Below, in pieces: positions 8,721 through 15,638 of a DNA stretch of 26,277 nt (the first letter of the stretch is position 1; every line of letters begins with the position of its first letter). A model generated the notes under the pieces. The model had not been told where the DNA came from, searched no databases, and saw only the letters and a program-made list of their open reading frames with translations. Made by a program: the position numbers and the translations under genes. The stretch lies in the NCBI GenBank assembly GCA_035406565.1, contig DAONLG010000009.1:1-26277 (forward strand). The letters are read 5' to 3'. This stretch comes from Soehngenia sp035406565 (GTDB lineage Bacteria > Bacillota > Clostridia > Tissierellales > Tissierellaceae).

Positions 8721-10166
8721 ATGAAATATATAACAAAATTAATATTAGAGAATTTTCAATCGCATAAATACTCTGAGCTCGTATTTAATGAAGGCATGAA
8801 CGTCATAATTGGTCCTTCGGATTCTGGAAAATCTGCAATTATTAGAGCTTTAAAGTGGGTTTTGTATAATGAACCAGCTGGAGATTATTTTATTAGAGAA
8901 AATGAAAATCAGTGTAGTGTAACAATTCATACAAATGATGGTTTTATCTTAAAAAGATATAGAACTAGAAGTAAAAATGGTTATTCTCTCACTTATCCAA
9001 ATGGCGAAGAATTGATATTTGAAGGAATTGGGAGTAGTGTTCCAGATGAAATTATCGATACTATTGGAATACGAAAAATACAACTTGATTCTGATGAATC
9101 TGCCTCCATAAATATCGGGGAACAATTAGAAGGACCTTTTTTATTGTCAGAAAAAACATCTACAAGAGCAAATGCTATTGGAAGATTAGTTGGAGTCAAT
9201 ATATTAGACGACGCTATAAAAGAAACTGTAAAAGACATCAAAAATATAAATTCAAGGAAAAAAAACTTAGAAGAATCGCTTGACAATATTAACAGTGAAT
9301 TAGAGAGTTATATTTATTTAGATGAATTATCTAGTATTTATAATGAATTAAAAGTAAGGGTAAATTTATTAGAAGATAAAAATAGAAAACTTGAAAAATT
9401 ATTAACTTTGAAATCTAATCTGAATTTTATACAGTCAAATAAAGAGAATACAGAAGTTATACTTATGAAGCTAGAGAATATACATGAAATTGAAATTTTA
9501 TCTGGTAAATTATCTAAAGAAATAAACAAGTATTATAATTTCGAAAAAATCCTTGAAAAATTAAATGTGTATGAACAAAGGATTGTAATAACTGAAAAAA
9601 CATTAAATTTATTAATAGATTTGCCTCAAGTAGATAAAGCATACAGTAGTTTGGAGTACAAGATAAAAAATTACAATGAATTAACAATACTATATGACAA
9701 ATATAATAAACTTAAAAGAGATAAAAATAATTATATAAATATAATGGACAGCTTAGAACATATTGACGAAGTAAATAATATATTTAATGAACTATTTTTT
9801 AAAACTAGTACTTATATAAAGCTATTACAATACCATAGCAAATTGATTGAAATAAATAAGAAGGTACACTATTTAAATCAAATTAATGCTAGACTAAATG
9901 AATTCATAGGACAAATAAAAATTGATGAAATGTCTTTTAAAATAAAACTGCATATAGATTTAGTTACTTTCAATAATAAAATAATAAAATTGCAAAAAGA
10001 TATTGCTACTTTATCACAAATTATTGTAAAATTCAATGAAGATAAAAATACTATTGTTTATAAATATAAAAAAATATTAAGCAATTATGAGAAATGTCCT
10101 TATTGCTTGAGTGACATTGATAAAGATAAGATTGAGCATATAATAAAATATCATTTAGGGGGATAA
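8721..10166 (+). CDS. Rad50/SbcC-like ATPase, N-terminal half with long coiled coil and terminal CPYC hook
   Basis: SMC/Rad50-type ABC ATPase half of 481 residues. The N-terminus has the Rad50-like NFQSH (residues 11-15), Walker A GPSDSGKS at 31-38 and, near 115-140, a Q-loop-like region with EQLEGPFLLSE. From about 160 to 450 the protein is rich in Lys, Glu, Leu and Asn with heptad-like spacing, suggesting coiled coil. Cys459-Pro-Tyr-Cys462 resembles a Rad50 zinc hook, 19 residues before the stop. No signature motif, Walker B or H-loop occurs in this chain, so it cannot be a complete ATPase; those motifs are in the gene at 10428-11084. A GTGAG site precedes ATG 8721. The stop is clean and the next gene has its own ribosome binding site, so this looks like a genuine split. 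Confidence 0.83.
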   Translation: MKYITKLILENFQSHKYSELVFNEGMNVIIGPSDSGKSAIIRALKWVLYNEPAGDYFIRENENQCSVTIHTNDGFILKRYRTRSKNGYSLTYPNGEELIFEGIGSSVPDEIIDTIGIRKIQLDSDESASINIGEQLEGPFLLSEKTSTRANAIGRLVGVNILDDAIKETVKDIKNINSRKKNLEESLDNINSELESYIYLDELSSIYNELKVRVNLLEDKNRKLEKLLTLKSNLNFIQSNKENTEVILMKLENIHEIEILSGKLSKEINKYYNFEKILEKLNVYEQRIVITEKTLNLLIDLPQVDKAYSSLEYKIKNYNELTILYDKYNKLKRDKNNYINIMDSLEHIDEVNNIFNELFFKTSTYIKLLQYHSKLIEINKKVHYLNQINARLNEFIGQIKIDEMSFKIKLHIDLVTFNNKIIKLQKDIATLSQIIVKFNEDKNTIVYKYKKILSNYEKCPYCLSDIDKDKIEHIIKYHLGG

Positions 10167-10170
10167 AAAT

Positions 10171-10419
10171 ATGGACTATGAAAAAGAACTTAGTAAATTA
10201 AAAGAAGACTTAAATAAGGCTACCAATCTAAAATATAAAGCAGAAGCTCAATTAGAACAGCTTAAAAAACAAGAGGAAGAGATAATAAATGAATTGAATA
10301 AGTTAGGCATAAAGCCAGAAGATTTAGAACAAGAAATTGATAAATTGAAATTGGAAATAGAAAATATGTTCAAAGAGGCAAACGAATTATTGCCCAGAAA
10401 TTTATTGGAAAATAAGTAG
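10171..10419 (+). CDS. small coiled-coil protein of the split Rad50-like module
   Basis: An 82-residue, highly charged protein made almost entirely of Lys, Glu, Leu, Ile and Asn in heptad-like order (about residues 3-70), with one likely break at LGIKPED near the middle, suggesting a helix-turn-helix hairpin. I do not recognise a family. It begins 4 bases after the N-terminal ATPase half, with a GGGGGA ribosome binding site (10158-10163), and ends 8 bases before the start chosen for the C-terminal half, so the three are very probably co-translated. A reasonable inference is that it packs with the coiled coils of the two halves. An unrelated structural role is possible. Confidence 0.7.
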   Translation: MDYEKELSKLKEDLNKATNLKYKAEAQLEQLKKQEEEIINELNKLGIKPEDLEQEIDKLKLEIENMFKEANELLPRNLLENK

Positions 10420-10427
10420 GTATGATT

Positions 10428-11084
10428 ATGGGTATAGAGCTTGAAAAATTAAAAAATGATATCAATTTACTCGGTGAATTTGTTAATAAAGAGCAGGGTA
10501 AAAGAGAAAATTTATTAGAACTAAAAGAGAAGATTTTATTAGAACTAGAAAAATCTGATGAAGACCTAAAAGTTTTAAATGAAGTACTTATTTTGTTTAA
10601 TAAAACTTCTGAATACGCCAGATCTCAAGCTAGGAATCAAATTGAATTAATTGTCACAAAGTGTTTGCAATATATCTTTGAATCAAATATTAAATTTGAA
10701 ATTGAAATAGAGGAACTTCGAAGTAAGGCGAGTGCTGAATTCTATGTAATAAATGAAACAGAAGATTTTTCATTAAAGACTAAGCCGGAAATATCCAAAG
10801 GCGGAGGAGTTGTTGATATAGTCTCTTTGGCTCTCAGAATAGCATTTTTGCAGACTCATAAACCTTCAATAGAAGGTCCATTAGTACTTGATGAACCTGC
10901 AAAACACGTAAGTGAGGACTACATTTATAACTTAGGAGAATTTATGAAACAAACTTCAGAGATGTTTCATAGGCAAATAATTATGGTAACACATAATCCT
11001 CACCTTGCGGCACTTTCTGAAGTTTCTTATAGAGTAGATTTGAATGGCTCAGTGAGTGTAGTAAAACCGATAGCAAGCTCTTAA
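10428..11084 (+). CDS. Rad50/SbcC-like ATPase, C-terminal half
   Basis: Supplies the ABC ATPase motifs missing from the gene at 8721-10166. Counting from ATG 10428: a coiled-coil-like start (about 1-65), an SMC-type signature region SKGGG at 123-127 followed by a helix like those after the LSGGE motif, Walker B LVLDEP with Asp155-Glu156, and the H-loop VTHN with His189. There is no Walker A. The coiled-coil segment is only about 65 residues, far shorter than the nearly 300 of the N-terminal half. ATG 10428 is preferred because TAGG (10417-10420) lies 7 bases before it; ATG 10422 in the same frame would leave only one base. It is the last gene before the rny promoter region. Confidence 0.82.
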   Translation: MGIELEKLKNDINLLGEFVNKEQGKRENLLELKEKILLELEKSDEDLKVLNEVLILFNKTSEYARSQARNQIELIVTKCLQYIFESNIKFEIEIEELRSKASAEFYVINETEDFSLKTKPEISKGGGVVDIVSLALRIAFLQTHKPSIEGPLVLDEPAKHVSEDYIYNLGEFMKQTSEMFHRQIIMVTHNPHLAALSEVSYRVDLNGSVSVVKPIASS

Positions 11085-11087
11085 CAG

Positions 11088-11116
11088 TTGACAGTTTAAT
11101 ATAAAAGTTATAAAAT
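11088..11116 (+). promoter_or_regulatory. predicted distal rny promoter
   Basis: TTGACA (11088-11093, consensus) and TAAAAT (11111-11116) are 17 bases apart, starting 4 bases after the preceding stop codon. This would give a leader of about 130-140 bases before rny. The region is AT-rich, which raises the chance of coincidence for the -10, but not much for TTGACA. Confidence 0.5.
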
Positions 11117-11155
11117 TAAATTGTGTTTAACCATATGTAATATAAAATATGTATT

Positions 11156-11190
11156 GTACAATCTTAGGCAATTGATTGTACTTGATTTTT
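11156..11190 (+). terminator. hairpin plus T-run in the rny leader (attenuator-like or end of the nuclease operon)
   Basis: An 8-bp inverted repeat, GTACAATC (11156-11163) with GATTGTAC (11174-11181), has a 10-base loop and is followed by TTGATTTTT. The stem is AT-rich and modest. It could end transcripts from the nuclease operon or attenuate transcripts from the distal rny promoter. Confidence 0.35.
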
Positions 11191-11199
11191 AATGTAGTT

Positions 11200-11228
11200 T
11201 TGCATTAATAATTTAATAGTATTATTAT
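11200..11228 (+). promoter_or_regulatory. predicted proximal rny promoter
   Basis: TTGCAT (11200-11205) and TATTAT (11223-11228) are 17 bases apart, predicting a start near 11235. It lies downstream of the leader hairpin and would bypass it. Confidence 0.4.
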
Positions 11229-11248
11229 ATGGAACTTGAAAACTAAAT

Positions 11249-12799
11249 ATGACGGAGGTGTTAACTATTGATAAGTTAATTTATGCTGTATTAGCGTTAA
11301 TTGTCGGCATTATTGCTGGTTATCTAATAAGAAGATATATTAGTGAAGGAAAAATAAATAATGCTGAAGAATTAGCTAAAAAAATAACTGAAGATGCAAT
11401 TAAAGAAGGCGAGGCTCGCAAAAAGGAGCTTTTATTGGAAGCCAAAGAAGAAATTCACAGGTCGAGAAGTGACTTAGACAGAGAAATCAGAGAAAGAAGA
11501 AATGAGATTCAAAAGTTAGAAAAAAGACTATTAAATAAAGAAGAATCTCTAGACAGAAGAAGTGAAATGTTAGAAAAGAAAGAAGAGACTCTTTCTAAAA
11601 AAATTAAAAATTTAGAAGATAAAGAACTAGAAATTGAAGAACTTCATCAGTTAAGGACAAAAGAATTAGAAAGAATATCAGGCTTAACTGTTGATCAAGC
11701 TAAAGCTATATTGTTGGATGAAACTAGAAAAGAAATATTGCAAGAATCTGCAATGATGATTAAAGAGATGGAAGCTAAAGCAAAAGATGAGGCTGACAGA
11801 ACTGCACGAGAAATTATTTCACGAACTATTCAAAGAGTAGCTGCTGATCATGTAGCTGAAACTACAGTAACAGTTGTAAATCTTCCAAACGATGAAATGA
11901 AGGGAAGAATAATTGGAAGAGAAGGACGAAATATTAGAGCGCTAGAAACTTTAACCGGCATTGACTTGATTATTGATGATACTCCAGAGGCTGTAGTCTT
12001 GTCTGGATTTGATCCAATAAGGAGAGAAGTAGCAAGAATTGCATTAGAAAAACTAATTGTAGATGGTAGAATTCATCCTGCAAGAATTGAAGAAATGGTA
12101 GAGAAAGCTCAAAGAGAAGTTGAAAATTCAATGAAAGAAGCGGGAGAACAAGCCGCATTTGAAGCTGGAGTAAATGGTTTACACCCAGAATTAATAAAGC
12201 TATTAGGTAGACTTAAATACCGAACAAGCTATGGCCAAAATGTACTGAGACATTCAGTAGAAGTAGCTCAACTTGCAGGGATGATGGCAGCTGAATTAGG
12301 TGCTGACGTAAAAATTGCAAGAAGAGGAGGATTACTTCATGATATTGGAAAAGGTGTAGATCATGAGTATGAAGGTCCTCATATCGATATTGGAATTGAG
12401 TTAGCAAAAAAATATAAAGAATCTAGTGAAGTTATTCATGCAATTGCAGCACATCATGGTGATATAGAGCCTGAAACTGTTGAGGCTGTACTTGTACAAG
12501 CAGCAGATGCTATATCCGCAGCTAGACCTGGAGCTAGACGCGAAACATTAGAAGCATATATAAAGAGACTCCAAAAACTTGAAGAAATAGCAAATTCATT
12601 TGAAGGTGTTGAAAGATCTTTTGCTATACAAGCAGGCAGAGAAATAAGGATTATGGTAAAACCTGAACAAATAAGTGAGGCGGAAATAATTCATACAGCA
12701 AGAGAGATTGTGAAAAGAATTGAATCAGAACTTGATTACCCAGGGCAAATAAAAGTAAATGTTATTAGGGAGACTCGAGCTATAGAATATGCAAAATAA
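11249..12799 (+). CDS. rny: ribonuclease Y
   Basis: Membrane-anchored endoribonuclease that starts decay of many mRNAs in Gram-positives. The protein has one N-terminal membrane segment (about residues 8-28), a long charged coiled coil (about 30-190), a KH RNA-binding domain with GRIIGREGRNIR from residue 219, and an HD domain with His364-Asp365. Length (516) is typical. The start is unusual. ATG 11249 has no convincing ribosome binding site, while a perfect GGAGGTG (11254-11260) lies inside the frame, 6 bases before ATT 11267. Translation from ATT would give a protein beginning (M)DKLIYAVLALIVG, the usual short RNase Y lead-in. The coordinate given is the conventional ATG. A strong terminator follows. 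Confidence 0.95.
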   Translation: MTEVLTIDKLIYAVLALIVGIIAGYLIRRYISEGKINNAEELAKKITEDAIKEGEARKKELLLEAKEEIHRSRSDLDREIRERRNEIQKLEKRLLNKEESLDRRSEMLEKKEETLSKKIKNLEDKELEIEELHQLRTKELERISGLTVDQAKAILLDETRKEILQESAMMIKEMEAKAKDEADRTAREIISRTIQRVAADHVAETTVTVVNLPNDEMKGRIIGREGRNIRALETLTGIDLIIDDTPEAVVLSGFDPIRREVARIALEKLIVDGRIHPARIEEMVEKAQREVENSMKEAGEQAAFEAGVNGLHPELIKLLGRLKYRTSYGQNVLRHSVEVAQLAGMMAAELGADVKIARRGGLLHDIGKGVDHEYEGPHIDIGIELAKKYKESSEVIHAIAAHHGDIEPETVEAVLVQAADAISAARPGARRETLEAYIKRLQKLEEIANSFEGVERSFAIQAGREIRIMVKPEQISEAEIIHTAREIVKRIESELDYPGQIKVNVIRETRAIEYAK

Positions 12800-12811
12800 A
12801 AATTGAAAACT

Positions 12812-12845
12812 AAACAAACCTGCCCATTTTGCAGGTTTGTTTTTT
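12812..12845 (+). terminator. intrinsic terminator after rny
   Basis: A perfect 12-bp stem (12812-12823 with 12831-12842, 7-base loop) has its base in an A-run and T-run, with T's at 12840-12845. It begins 13 bases after the rny stop. No separate promoter is evident between it and the next gene, so that gene may depend on read-through. Confidence 0.88.
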
Positions 12846-12864
12846 AAATTTTAGGAGAAATTAT

Positions 12865-13686
12865 ATGAGATTATTTGATTTACATATTCACACTAACTAT
12901 TCGGATGGTTTGTATACTGTAGAAGAGATCATCAAGAAAGCATCAGCTAAAAATTTAGATGGCATTGCTATAACTGATCATGATACAATAGATGCAGTAA
13001 AATACATAATCAACAATCCAATTGATAAAAACAACATTTCCGTTATTCCGGGAATTGAACTTGGCGCAGACGTAGAAGGCGAAGAAATCCATATACTTGG
13101 TTATTGTTTAAATGTTGAAAACGATATTCTTAATGATAATTTATCTATGTTAAAAAGAGACCGTTTTTACAGAGGATTAGAAATTATTGATAGACTATCC
13201 TCATTAGGAATAAAATTAGATAAAGAGAGTATTATTGAAGAAGCCAGATTGCATCATAATAATTTCATAGGTAGAGCATTAATTGCTAGAAAACTTGTTT
13301 CCGAAGGTCACGTAATGAATATTAAAGAAGCATTTGATAAATATTTAGCTGAAGGTAAACCTGCATTTATTAACAGAAGAAAATTGTCGTTAGAAGAGAG
13401 TATTTATTTAATAGAAGCAGCAAATGGAATACCTATATTAGCACACCCCGGAATTATAAAAAATAAAAAAGTTATAGATATGGCAATAAAGTTGGGTGTT
13501 AAAGGTATTGAGTGTTTTACTTCTAAACATTCAAAAACAGACGAAAAGAAATTCATAGAGTACTGTGAAATTAATAATTTAATAATTACTGGTGGATCTG
13601 ATTATCATGGAGATACTGAAATCTTAGGGAGATATTACATTGATATTGACAAAATAGAATTATTCAAGAATAGAGTTTTTATTTAA
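12865..13686 (+). CDS. PHP-domain phosphoesterase (RnaAM/TrpH/YciV-like)
   Basis: A 273-residue PHP (polymerase and histidinol phosphatase) domain protein. Metal-binding residues visible from ATG 12865 are HIH (His7, His9), ITDHD (Asp38, His39), Glu65, His76, AHPG with His194, and GGSDYHG with Asp246 and His248. Family members of this size are 3',5'-nucleoside bisphosphate phosphatases or short-RNA 5'-3' exonucleases, and the exact substrate cannot be read from sequence. The start is ATG 12865 with AGGAGA at 12853-12858. The frame stays open upstream to a TTG at 12829, but that lies inside the rny terminator stem and is rejected. Placement after RNase Y would suit a role in degrading RNA fragments, which is inference only. 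Confidence 0.85.
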   Translation: MRLFDLHIHTNYSDGLYTVEEIIKKASAKNLDGIAITDHDTIDAVKYIINNPIDKNNISVIPGIELGADVEGEEIHILGYCLNVENDILNDNLSMLKRDRFYRGLEIIDRLSSLGIKLDKESIIEEARLHHNNFIGRALIARKLVSEGHVMNIKEAFDKYLAEGKPAFINRRKLSLEESIYLIEAANGIPILAHPGIIKNKKVIDMAIKLGVKGIECFTSKHSKTDEKKFIEYCEINNLIITGGSDYHGDTEILGRYYIDIDKIELFKNRVFI

Positions 13687-13752
13687 ACCTATATGAATAG
13701 AGAGATTTTAAAATTAATACCATGCCTTTGATTAATTTATTTTTTTATTAAC

Positions 13753-13782
13753 TTGAATTTGTGTTTATTCTTTTTTTAGAAT
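13753..13782 (+). promoter_or_regulatory. possible promoter of the aminotransferase gene
   Basis: TTGAAT (13753-13758) and TAGAAT (13777-13782) are 18 bases apart in the 127-base gap before the gene. The gap is very AT-rich and other -10-like hexamers occur (TATAAT within 13791-13800), so the exact promoter is uncertain. Confidence 0.35.
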
Positions 13783-13813
13783 AATATAAATAATATAATA
13801 GGAGATGATGATT

Positions 13814-15007
13814 TTGCCAAGTTTATCAAAAAAAGGTCTTTCAATTGAACCTTCAGTTACACTAGCTATTGATGCAAAAGCCAAATCTATGATTAGCTCA
13901 GGAGAAAACGTAATTAGTTTTAGTATTGGAGAACCTGATTTCAACACGCCCAAGAATATTCGAGAAGCGGGTATTGAAGCAATAGAAAAAGGTATAACTA
14001 AATACACACCTGCTAGTGGCACACTAGAATTAAGAAAATCAATCTGCAAGAAATTTAAAGATGATAACAATTTAGATTATTCACCATCCCAAATTGTTGT
14101 TTCTAATGGTGGAAAACATTCAATATATAATGCTTTAATGGCAATTTTAAATCCCCTTGATGAAGTAATATTTAGCATTCCTTATTGGGTAAGCTATCCT
14201 GAGTTAGTTTCAATAGCTGGTGGGAAACCTGTAATGATAAAAACAAAAGAACAAAATGGATTTAAGTTTAGTCCCGAAGATTTGGATAAAGTAAAAACAG
14301 ATAAAACAAAAGCTATTATAATAAACAGTCCGAACAATCCAACTGGATCAGTATATACAAAAGAAGAACTTTCTGATATAGCAAAATGGGCAGTAAAAAA
14401 TGATGTGTTTGTTATTTCCGATGAACTTTATGAAAAATTAGTATATGATGGAGAAGAACATATTAGTATTGCTTCTTTAAATGATGAAATCAAGAATTTA
14501 ACCATTGTTATAAATGGAATGTCAAAAGCATACTCTATGACAGGATGGAGAATTGGTTATGCAGCAGCTAATCAAGATATTGCTACTATCATGTCTAATT
14601 TACAAAGTCATACAACGTCAAATCCATGTAGCATATCGCAATACGCAAGTGTTGAAGGGCTTACAGGACCTCAAGATAGTTTAGAAGAGATGAGAAAGGA
14701 ATTTAATAGCAGAAGATTAAAAATGACTAAACTAGTTAATGAGATAAAGGGGATAACTTGTAATACACCAAAAGGTGCTTTTTATGTTATGATGAATTGC
14801 TCTGAATATATTGGAAAAGAAATAGCAGGAGTTAAAATTAATTCGTCTGTTGATTTTTCTGATCTGCTTTTAGAAAGATGTAAAGTTGCAGTTGTCCCTG
14901 GGCTTGCATTTGGAGATGATAATTATGTTAGATTATCCTATGCTACATCAATGGATAATATTGAAGAAGGAATTAAGAGAATTAAGAATTTGCTTGGTGA
15001 AAAATAG
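13814..15007 (+). CDS. class I PLP aminotransferase, aspartate aminotransferase-like
   Basis: Pyridoxal-phosphate enzyme of the AspB/AAT-I beta group that moves amino groups between aspartate (or related amino acids) and 2-oxoglutarate. Seen: the SIGEPDFNTP substrate-arm motif near the N-terminus, NSPNNPTGSVY, ISDELYEKLVY (PLP-contacting Asp and Tyr), the Schiff-base lysine in NGMSKAYSMTGWRIGY (Lys238) and the C-terminal VRLSYA Arg that binds the substrate carboxylate. Length, about 397 residues, is standard. TTG 13814 is chosen because AGGAG (13800-13804) lies 9 bases before it and the resulting N-terminus MPSLSKKGLSIEPSVTLAI aligns with AspB proteins; ATG 13805 and 13808 are too close to that site. 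It appears to be a single-gene transcript ended by the hairpin at 15063-15105. Confidence 0.9.
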   Translation: MPSLSKKGLSIEPSVTLAIDAKAKSMISSGENVISFSIGEPDFNTPKNIREAGIEAIEKGITKYTPASGTLELRKSICKKFKDDNNLDYSPSQIVVSNGGKHSIYNALMAILNPLDEVIFSIPYWVSYPELVSIAGGKPVMIKTKEQNGFKFSPEDLDKVKTDKTKAIIINSPNNPTGSVYTKEELSDIAKWAVKNDVFVISDELYEKLVYDGEEHISIASLNDEIKNLTIVINGMSKAYSMTGWRIGYAAANQDIATIMSNLQSHTTSNPCSISQYASVEGLTGPQDSLEEMRKEFNSRRLKMTKLVNEIKGITCNTPKGAFYVMMNCSEYIGKEIAGVKINSSVDFSDLLLERCKVAVVPGLAFGDDNYVRLSYATSMDNIEEGIKRIKNLLGEK

Positions 15008-15062
15008 TAATAGGCTAATGCCAATTAAATAAAGTTAAATAAAACAAATGAATTAATAAAAC

Positions 15063-15105
15063 AAGCAAAAGGTTTACATAATTTAATTATGTAAACCTTT
15101 TGCTT
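15063..15105 (+). terminator. long hairpin after the aminotransferase gene, probable terminator
   Basis: A perfect 19-bp stem (15063-15081 with 15087-15105) has a 5-base loop. The T-run is short (CTTTATAA), but the stem is long and lies 55 bases past the stop codon. The preceding A-rich side could also let it act on the minus strand. Confidence 0.7.
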
Positions 15106-15576
15106 TATAATAATTATATTATATTTAAATATATATTATTTAAATAATAAGTTTTATAAAACTTTGTATTTTTAACTTTTTTAGAAATAAACGAGCTCAA
15201 AAATGCCCTTTAAATAAGATTAAATATATTAACCATACATTTATATTAATAAAGCATTAAAAGACTATTAAAAAGTCAAATTTGGCTTTAAAAATAATTG
15301 TTAATCAACTGCTTTTATATTATTGTAAAAGTTGTATATTTGAAGCATTATAAATTTAAGATAAGAAATTATTAAAGAATATGTATGTACAAAAAAATAA
15401 ATTTAAAAAGCTGTATACAATTTGAATATATTTATTAATATAATATATAAAATTAAATATTCTATATATGTGAATATGTGAGAAAAATAAATGAAACAAT
15501 ATATTGTCTGCAACAATAATCATAAATTTAAGAAAGTTTAAGAATGCTATTGTAAAATTTTAGTATTTATATTATA
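15106..15576. other. very AT-rich intergenic stretch with no recognised gene
   Basis: About 470 bases made almost only of A and T, with stops in every frame. I see no conserved coding region, tRNA, direct-repeat array or recognisable riboswitch. Short homopolymer runs and weak dyads occur, as expected by composition. The right end holds the predicted promoter of the recombinase gene. Confidence 0.6.
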
Positions 15577-15578
15577 CT
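15550..15578 (+). promoter_or_regulatory. possible promoter of the tyrosine recombinase gene
   Basis: TTGTAA (15550-15555) and TATACT (15573-15578) are 17 bases apart. The -10 overlaps the left edge of the 44-bp palindrome, so the transcript would begin inside it. Base composition makes chance matches fairly likely. Confidence 0.4.
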
Positions 15579-15620
15579 ATATATTAGTCACAAAATAACT
15601 ATTTTGTGACTAATATATAG
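15577..15620. repeat. perfect 44-bp palindrome (21-bp inverted repeat, 2-base centre) before the recombinase gene
   Basis: The left arm 15577-15597 and right arm 15600-15620 are exact reverse complements, separated only by AC (15598-15599). The inner part reads TCACAAAATA-AC-TATTTTGTGA. It ends 18 bases before the recombinase ATG. No T-run follows on either side, which argues against a simple terminator. It could be an operator, a recombinase binding site (11-bp arms TTAGTCACAAA flanking an 8-base centre would fit) or an mRNA leader hairpin. Confidence 0.85.
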
Positions 15621-15638
15621 ACAAAAAGGGGTGTTTTA

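Noticed and set aside
10150..10430. The three-way split of the Rad50-like ATPase as a sequencing frameshift or pseudogene
   Set aside because: Each piece has a clean stop, its own start and a plausible ribosome binding site. The N-half ends just after the hook, and the small protein has no counterpart in the expected continuation.
12829..12864. Upstream TTG start giving the PHP protein 12 extra residues
   Set aside because: It lies within the rny terminator stem and has no ribosome binding site, while ATG 12865 has AGGAGA upstream and gives the normal PHP N-terminus.
15236..15290. Short repeats such as GACT...AGTC in the AT-rich gap as a structured RNA
   Set aside because: Arms of four to five bases in such AT-rich DNA are expected by chance.
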